Assembly: GCA_949297215.1 (NCBI GenBank)
Contig: CASFRV010000011.1
Coordinates: 1 to 64,000 of the forward strand
DNA: 64,000 bases
Origin: an uncultured Bacteroidales bacterium
Lineage (GTDB): Bacteria; Bacteroidota; Bacteroidia; Bacteroidales; Bacteroidaceae
Direction of reading: 5' to 3'
Below the pieces are notes generated by a model that did no database searches, was not told the origin of the DNA, and saw only the letters and a program-made list of their open reading frames with translations. Of this stretch, positions 59,941-64,000 are shown piece after piece (the first letter of the stretch is position 1; each line of letters opens with the position of its first letter). The position numbers and the translations under genes are program-made.

Positions 59941-60576
59941 ATGGACCATCCCGTAAAATATCTACTCTTCGATTTCGGCGGCGTGCTCGTCGATCTCGAC
60001 AAAGAGCGCTGCATCCGTTCGTTTGCGGCGCTGGGCTTCGACGTGAAGCCCTATCTGGGAACGTATGCGCAGGGCGGCGTCTTCTCGCAGCTCGAAAGCG
60101 GGCGCATCGACGAGGCTGCCTTTTGCCAGAAACTGCGCGAGGCAAGCGCCAACCCGGCCCTGAGCGACGAACAGATCAAGGACGCCTGGCGCAGCTATCT
60201 GACGGGCGTGCCCGCCGAACGCCTCGAAGCCGTGCTGCGGGCGCGCCGACACTATCGCGTCATGCTGCTGAGCAACACCAACAGCATCCACTGGGCGCAG
60301 GCCCGCGACGGCTACTTCCGCTACGGCGGCCGCCGGGTGGACGACTTCTTCGAGCACGTGTTCCTTTCCTACGAGCTGGGCGTCGAAAAGCCCGCCCCCG
60401 AGATCTATGCCAAGGTGCTCGAAGGGAGCGGGGCGCAGGCATCCGACGTGCTCTTCCTGGACGACAGCGAGACCAACTGCGCGGCGGCGCGGGCCTGCGG
60501 GCTGCAAGCCGTCGTGGCCCCGGCCGGAGGAGCGTGGCTGAACTATTTTGACGAGGAGGGCCGCTTATGTATATAG
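59941..60576 (+). CDS. HAD family hydrolase
   Basis: A 211-residue HAD-IA phosphatase-like protein. Motif I is LLFDFGGVLVDLDKE (first Asp near residue 12; the second Asp expected two places later is Gly, as in many HAD-IA dehalogenase-like members), motif II MLLSNTNS, motif III with the Lys in LGVEKPAPEIY and motif IV LFLDDSETN. Substrate is unknown. It overlaps ribF by 10 bases; a role as flavin-nucleotide phosphatase is a possible but unproven idea from context. Confidence 0.9.
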   Translation: MDHPVKYLLFDFGGVLVDLDKERCIRSFAALGFDVKPYLGTYAQGGVFSQLESGRIDEAAFCQKLREASANPALSDEQIKDAWRSYLTGVPAERLEAVLRARRHYRVMLLSNTNSIHWAQARDGYFRYGGRRVDDFFEHVFLSYELGVEKPAPEIYAKVLEGSGAQASDVLFLDDSETNCAAARACGLQAVVAPAGGAWLNYFDEEGRLCI

Positions 60577-61511
60577 TGCATCCCGGCGAGACTTACGGGC
60601 GCCCCTCGGCAGCCACCATCGGCTTTTTCGACGGCGTGCACCGGGGCCACCGCCATCTGTTCGAACAGCTCCGCAAGGCCGCCGCGGCCCGCGGGCTCGA
60701 CACGCTGGCCGTCACCTTCGGGGAGCACCCGCGGCAGACGCTGGCCGCCGACTATCGCCCCCATCTGCTCACGACGACGGACGAAAAGCTGGTCCTGATG
60801 GACGAGGAGGGACTCGACGCCTGCGCCGTGCTCCGCTTCGACAAGGAACTGGCCGCGCTGACGGCCCGCGAGTTTATGGAGCGCTATCTGCGCGACCGCC
60901 TGGGCGTGCGCTGCCTCGTCATCGGCTACGACCACCACTTTGGCAGCCGGCGGGGCGAGGGCTTCGTGCAGTATGCCGCCTATGGCCGCGAGCTGGGCAT
61001 CGACGTGGTGCGCGCCACCGGGCTGGAATGGGGAGGCGTGACGGTCAGTTCGAGCGCCGTGCGGCGTTTCCTCTCGGCAGGCAACGTCGAGATGGCGCGC
61101 GTATGTCTGGGCCGTGCGTATGCCCTGACGGGCACCGTCGTCCACGGCCGCGAGGTGGGCCGCGAGCTGGGCTATCCCACGGCTAACCTGCGCCCCGACA
61201 GCGCCGACAAGATGCTGCCGGCCGCCGGGGTCTATGCCGCGCGCGTCGAGCCCGCCGAGGACGGCAGCGGGCTACCCGCGGAAGGCGTCAGGGCCATGGT
61301 GAACGTGGGCTGCCGCCCCACGCTCGACGACGGCGGAGCGCTGACCATCGAGGCCCATCTCTTCGACTTTTCGGGCGACCTCTACGGCCGGCGCATCAGG
61401 CTGCTCTTCGAGCGGCGGCTGCGCGAGGAAAGGCATTTCCCCTCGCTCGACGCCCTGCGCCGCCAGCTCGACACCGACGCCGCCCGCACCCTGGAACTGA
61501 CGGCACCATGA
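60567..61511 (+). CDS. ribF: Bifunctional riboflavin kinase / FAD synthetase
   Basis: RibF, 314 residues, makes FMN and FAD from riboflavin. The N-terminal FAD synthetase has the nucleotidyltransferase motif GFFDGVHRGHRHL and VSSSAVRR (about residue 165); the C-terminal riboflavin kinase starts near 185 with GRELGYPTANL and ends with the conserved FERRLREERHFPSLDALRRQ. It overlaps the HAD gene upstream by 10 bases and the CPBP gene downstream by 4. No FMN riboswitch is seen. Confidence 0.96.
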   Translation: MYIVHPGETYGRPSAATIGFFDGVHRGHRHLFEQLRKAAAARGLDTLAVTFGEHPRQTLAADYRPHLLTTTDEKLVLMDEEGLDACAVLRFDKELAALTAREFMERYLRDRLGVRCLVIGYDHHFGSRRGEGFVQYAAYGRELGIDVVRATGLEWGGVTVSSSAVRRFLSAGNVEMARVCLGRAYALTGTVVHGREVGRELGYPTANLRPDSADKMLPAAGVYAARVEPAEDGSGLPAEGVRAMVNVGCRPTLDDGGALTIEAHLFDFSGDLYGRRIRLLFERRLREERHFPSLDALRRQLDTDAARTLELTAP

Positions 61512-62305
61512 GAAACGCCGCCCTGGCCCTCGTGCTGTTCCTGCTCGTGCAGCTGGCTTCGTCGGCTGCCGCGCTGCTGGCCGTCAACGCCGGGAATCTG
61601 GCCGGTGGCGGAGGGCTCGACACGTCGCTTCTGCTGCACCATCCCGAATACAGCGGTATGGCCCTCTTTTTCGGTCAGCTCCTGCTCATCGCCCTGCTCT
61701 GGCTCACGCGCCTGGTGCCGCGCCGCCCGTTGAGGCCCGCGATGCGCATCGGGGCGGGTGGCTGGCTCTGCGTGGCCGGAGCGACGCTCCTGATGTCGGT
61801 GGGCTCGACGCTGCTGCTGGCTCCGCTGGGCCTTTCCGACGACGGTATGATGGAGACGTTTGCAGGCATGAAGGGCAACGTGCTCTGCCTGCTGCTGCTC
61901 TGCTGCGTGGGGCCGCTGGCCGAGGAACTGCTCTTCCGCTCTGCCATCCTGGGCAATCTGCGCCGGGGCGGCCTGCATCCCGCTGCGGCCGTCGTGGTGA
62001 GCGCTCTGGCCTTTGCCGCCGTGCATGGCAACTGGGCCCAGGCCGTGCCGGCTGCGCTGGGCGGCCTGCTCTTCGGCACGTTCTATGTGCGTGCGGCCGA
62101 TCTGCGCCCCTCGGCCCTCGGCCACGTCGTCAACAACAGCCTGGCCGTGGTGGCCCTCTTCGTCTGGCCCGAGCTGGACGCCGGGCTGCTGGCGCTGCCT
62201 GCGGCGGTGCAGGTGAGCGCAGGCTTCGTACTGCTGGCCGGGGCCGCCGCCCTGGCATGGCTATGGTGGAACAAAACATTACAGCCCACACATGAAAATA
62301 GGTAA
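61508..62305 (+). CDS. CPBP family intramembrane metalloprotease
   Basis: A 265-residue protein with about seven membrane helices. The CPBP/CAAX signature is intact: AEELLFRSAIL (EExxxR near residue 139), HGNWAQ (near 174) and HVVNNSLAV (near 208). Such proteins cleave in the membrane or act in bacteriocin self-protection; the target is unknown. It overlaps ribF by 4 and dusB by 14 bases, so it is part of a tightly packed operon. Confidence 0.92.
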   Translation: MRNAALALVLFLLVQLASSAAALLAVNAGNLAGGGGLDTSLLLHHPEYSGMALFFGQLLLIALLWLTRLVPRRPLRPAMRIGAGGWLCVAGATLLMSVGSTLLLAPLGLSDDGMMETFAGMKGNVLCLLLLCCVGPLAEELLFRSAILGNLRRGGLHPAAAVVVSALAFAAVHGNWAQAVPAALGGLLFGTFYVRAADLRPSALGHVVNNSLAVVALFVWPELDAGLLALPAAVQVSAGFVLLAGAAALAWLWWNKTLQPTHENR

Positions 62306-63323
62306 CATCGACTTGGGCGAACGCCCCGTGCTCCTAGCTCCGATGGAGGACGTCACCGACATAGGCTTCCGCCTGCTCTGCCGGCGGATGGGGGCCGCCA
62401 TGGTCTATTCCGAGTTTGTGGCGGCCGACGCCCTGGTGCGCCTTGTGAACCGCAGCTTGGAAAAACTCGCGGTATGTGATGAGGAACGCCCCGTGGCCAT
62501 TCAGATATATGGAAAAGACCCCGTGGCCGTGCGCGACGCGGCCCAGATTGTCGAGGAGCGCGCACATCCCGACGTGATCGACCTCAACTTTGGCTGCCCC
62601 GTCAAGCGCGTGGCAGGAAAGGGGGCCGGCGCTGGCCTGCTGCAAGACCCGCCGCGCATGCTCGACATCACGCGCGCCGTCGTGGATGCCGTGCGCTGCC
62701 CCGTCACGGTGAAGACGCGGCTGGGATGGGACGAGGGACACAAAATCATCGTCGCGCTGGCAGAGCAGTTGCAGGACTGCGGCATACAGGCCCTGACCAT
62801 TCACGGGCGCACGCGCGCGCAAATGTATAACGGTGAGGCCGACTGGACCCTCATCGGCGAGGTGAAGCGCAACCCGCGCATGAAGATACCCATCATTGGC
62901 AACGGCGACATCTGCTCGGCCGCCGACGCCCGCCGGGCCTTTGAGCAATATGGCACCGACGCCGTCATGGTGGGCCGCGCCACGTTCGGCCGCCCGTGGA
63001 TATTCAAGGAAATGGCCGATGAGCTCCATGGCGCGTCGGCTGCGCTGGACGGCGTCATCGACAGCCCCCACCCTGCCCTGACACCCGACTGGAAGCTCGA
63101 TGTCTTGAAGGAACAGGTGCGCCAGAGCGTGGCCCGCATCGGCGAGCGGCGCGGCATCCTGCACGTACGACGCCACCTGGCAGCCACGCCCCTCTTCAAG
63201 GGAATAGCCAACTTCCGCCCGACGCGCATCGCCATGCTGCGGGCCGAGAGCGTGGACGAGCTCTTTGCCATCATGGAGAGCGTGCGCCCGCTGCTGGACA
63301 GCTCGGCCGAGAGCAACCGATAA
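62292..63323 (+). CDS. dusB: tRNA-dihydrouridine synthase
   Basis: A 343-residue FMN-dependent Dus enzyme that reduces uridines in tRNA D loops. LLAPMEDVTDIGFRLLCRRM opens the TIM barrel; DLNFGCPVKRVAGKGAGAGL has the catalytic Cys near residue 100; LTIHGRTRAQMYNGEADW and PIIGNGDICSA bind FMN and RNA. The C-terminal helical domain is present. DusB is the closest subgroup by eye. It overlaps the CPBP gene by 14 bases and ends the operon. Confidence 0.95.
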   Translation: MKIGNIDLGERPVLLAPMEDVTDIGFRLLCRRMGAAMVYSEFVAADALVRLVNRSLEKLAVCDEERPVAIQIYGKDPVAVRDAAQIVEERAHPDVIDLNFGCPVKRVAGKGAGAGLLQDPPRMLDITRAVVDAVRCPVTVKTRLGWDEGHKIIVALAEQLQDCGIQALTIHGRTRAQMYNGEADWTLIGEVKRNPRMKIPIIGNGDICSAADARRAFEQYGTDAVMVGRATFGRPWIFKEMADELHGASAALDGVIDSPHPALTPDWKLDVLKEQVRQSVARIGERRGILHVRRHLAATPLFKGIANFRPTRIAMLRAESVDELFAIMESVRPLLDSSAESNR

Positions 63324-63336
63324 AAAGGCTGAAAAA

Positions 63337-63368
63337 TTTGGCTTGGAGCAAATTAAACCGTACCTTTG
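63337..63368 (+). promoter_or_regulatory. Promoter of greA
   Basis: TTTG (63337-63340), 20 bases, TACCTTTG (63361-63368). Confidence 0.82.
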
Positions 63369-63373
63369 CCCAC

Positions 63374-63494
63374 GATACAAATAGATGAGGTAAGGATGAA
63401 AGGATTCCAGAGGCTTTCCGCCCGGGAGTTCTTTCGGTTTTTTTTACCTCTCATGTCTAACAATGAACAACGCATCAAAAGCGAATAAACGATT
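63374..63494 (+). promoter_or_regulatory. greA leader with short frame and inverted repeat
   Basis: The 120-base leader contains a 30-codon frame (63396-63488, MKGFQRLSAREFFRFFLPLM then SNNEQRIKSE) ending 6 bases before the greA ATG. GAGGTAA near 63387 can pair with TTACCTC near 63448, which follows a run of eight T. This could be an attenuator or upstream-frame control; nothing proves it. Confidence 0.4.
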
Positions 63495-63962
63495 ATGGCT
63501 TACATGACGCAAGAGGGCTATGACAAAATGGTGGCCCAGCTCAGACACATGGAAACAATAGACCGGCCGGCGGCTTCGGCCGCCATCGCCGAGGCCCGCG
63601 ACAAAGGCGACCTTTCGGAGAACAGCGAATATGACGCCGCCAAGGAGGCCCAGGCCATGCTGGAAATGAAAATCAACAACCTCAAGGCTGCCATCTCGTC
63701 GGCCAAGATTATCGACGCCAGCAAGCTGCGCAACGACGTTGTGCAGATACTCAGCACGGTGGAGATGAAGAACGTGAAGACGGGCATGGTGATGAAATAT
63801 ACTATCGTGAGCGAGAGCGAGGCCAACCTGCGCGAGGGAAAAATTTCCTCGACGACGCCCATCGCACAAGGCCTGCTGGGACGCAAGGTGGGCGAGGTGG
63901 TCGAGGTGAAAATACCGCAGGGCACCATACAGCTCGAGATATTGAACATCAGCGTGGGCTGA
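63495..63962 (+). CDS. greA: Transcription elongation factor GreA
   Basis: GreA, 155 residues, rescues backtracked RNA polymerase by stimulating transcript cleavage. The N-terminal coiled coil has the tip DKGDLSENSEYDAAKEAQ with acidic residues (near 36-53) that enter the secondary channel; the C-terminal FKBP-like domain has SSTTPIAQGLLGRKVGEVVE. It has its own promoter and a notable leader. After the stop, an ATG at 63996 preceded by A-rich sequence may begin the next gene, which the window cuts off. Confidence 0.97.
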   Translation: MAYMTQEGYDKMVAQLRHMETIDRPAASAAIAEARDKGDLSENSEYDAAKEAQAMLEMKINNLKAAISSAKIIDASKLRNDVVQILSTVEMKNVKTGMVMKYTIVSESEANLREGKISSTTPIAQGLLGRKVGEVVEVKIPQGTIQLEILNISVG

Positions 63963-64000
63963 GCGGAGACGACGCCACGCTTAAAACAGAAAGATATGAC

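Noticed and set aside
60567-60600. FMN riboswitch before ribF
   Set aside because: ribF overlaps the upstream HAD gene, so there is no leader that could hold the conserved RFN element.
63996-64000. Start of a further gene at the window end
   Set aside because: Only ATGAC remains; too short to identify.

Overview
The window looks like chromosome of a high-GC member of the Bacteroidales (phylum Bacteroidota), most like the Prevotella/Bacteroides side of the order. Support: many genes are preceded by the Bacteroidota promoter (-33 TTTG, about 20 bases, -7 TAnnTTTG); translation starts mostly lack Shine-Dalgarno sequences; gene content is typical (long-form IspG, DUF4252 next to an ECF sigma factor, Omp28, DUF6029, DUF5686, DUF4248, inositol-lipid genes, type IX-like C-terminal tails, and sialidase, fucosidase and beta-galactosidase). 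Most genes are very GC-rich, so long antisense open frames are common and were ignored. No ribosomal RNA operon, CRISPR array or intact insertion sequence is visible.

Layout. 1-1430: gene-free island of nested palindromic repeats. 1430-3691: large secreted protein. 9832-3912 (minus): flavodiiron protein, rpoN, PAP2-like membrane protein, purE and ispG as one unit ending in a terminator. 14242-9929 (minus): glycan unit with two glycosyltransferases, a CDP-ribitol synthase-like fusion and a LicD protein. 16545-14349 (minus): GH29 fucosidase followed by an Rpn nuclease. 16546-18015: second repeat island. 18016-21778: envelope operon (TlpA thioredoxin, DUF6029 outer-membrane protein, Omp28 lipoprotein, tailed exported protein). 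22381: tRNA with CAT anticodon, then a dipeptidase and a methyltransferase. 24728-27079: GH35 beta-galactosidase. 27080-28250: third repeat island. 28272-29777: ECF sigma factor, putative anti-sigma protein, DUF4252 protein. 30099: acyltransferase. 31474-35512: TolC/HlyD/MFS efflux operon. About 35530-35696 (minus): candidate structured small RNA. 36583-38792: recO, tRNA-Glu, rpsT, ruvB, ybeY. 39084-42160: myo-inositol phosphate synthase, CDP-alcohol phosphotransferase and a nucleotidyltransferase, the last two of lower GC. 42426-50128: DUF5686 protein, exported CMD-cupin protein, SLC13 transporter, pckA. 51431-50244 (minus): phage-like cassette of DUF4248, amidase and a spanin-like lipoprotein. 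51432-52672: fourth repeat island. 52673-57265: floA and a large sialidase. 57454-57767: broken toxin-antitoxin pair. 57826-63962: argB, U32 peptidase, HAD, ribF, CPBP protease, dusB, greA.

How it works together. Sialidase, fucosidase and beta-galactosidase, all exported, suggest foraging on host mucin-type glycans, although they are dispersed and no SusC/SusD pair is present. Two small envelope systems stand out: a probable ribitol-phosphate decoration unit and a probable inositol-phospholipid unit. The least explained material is the four repeat islands (roughly 4-5 kb in total) with several families of paired palindromes, an 84-base tandem unit carrying promoter and hairpin, and a ~380-base element present twice in opposite orientation.
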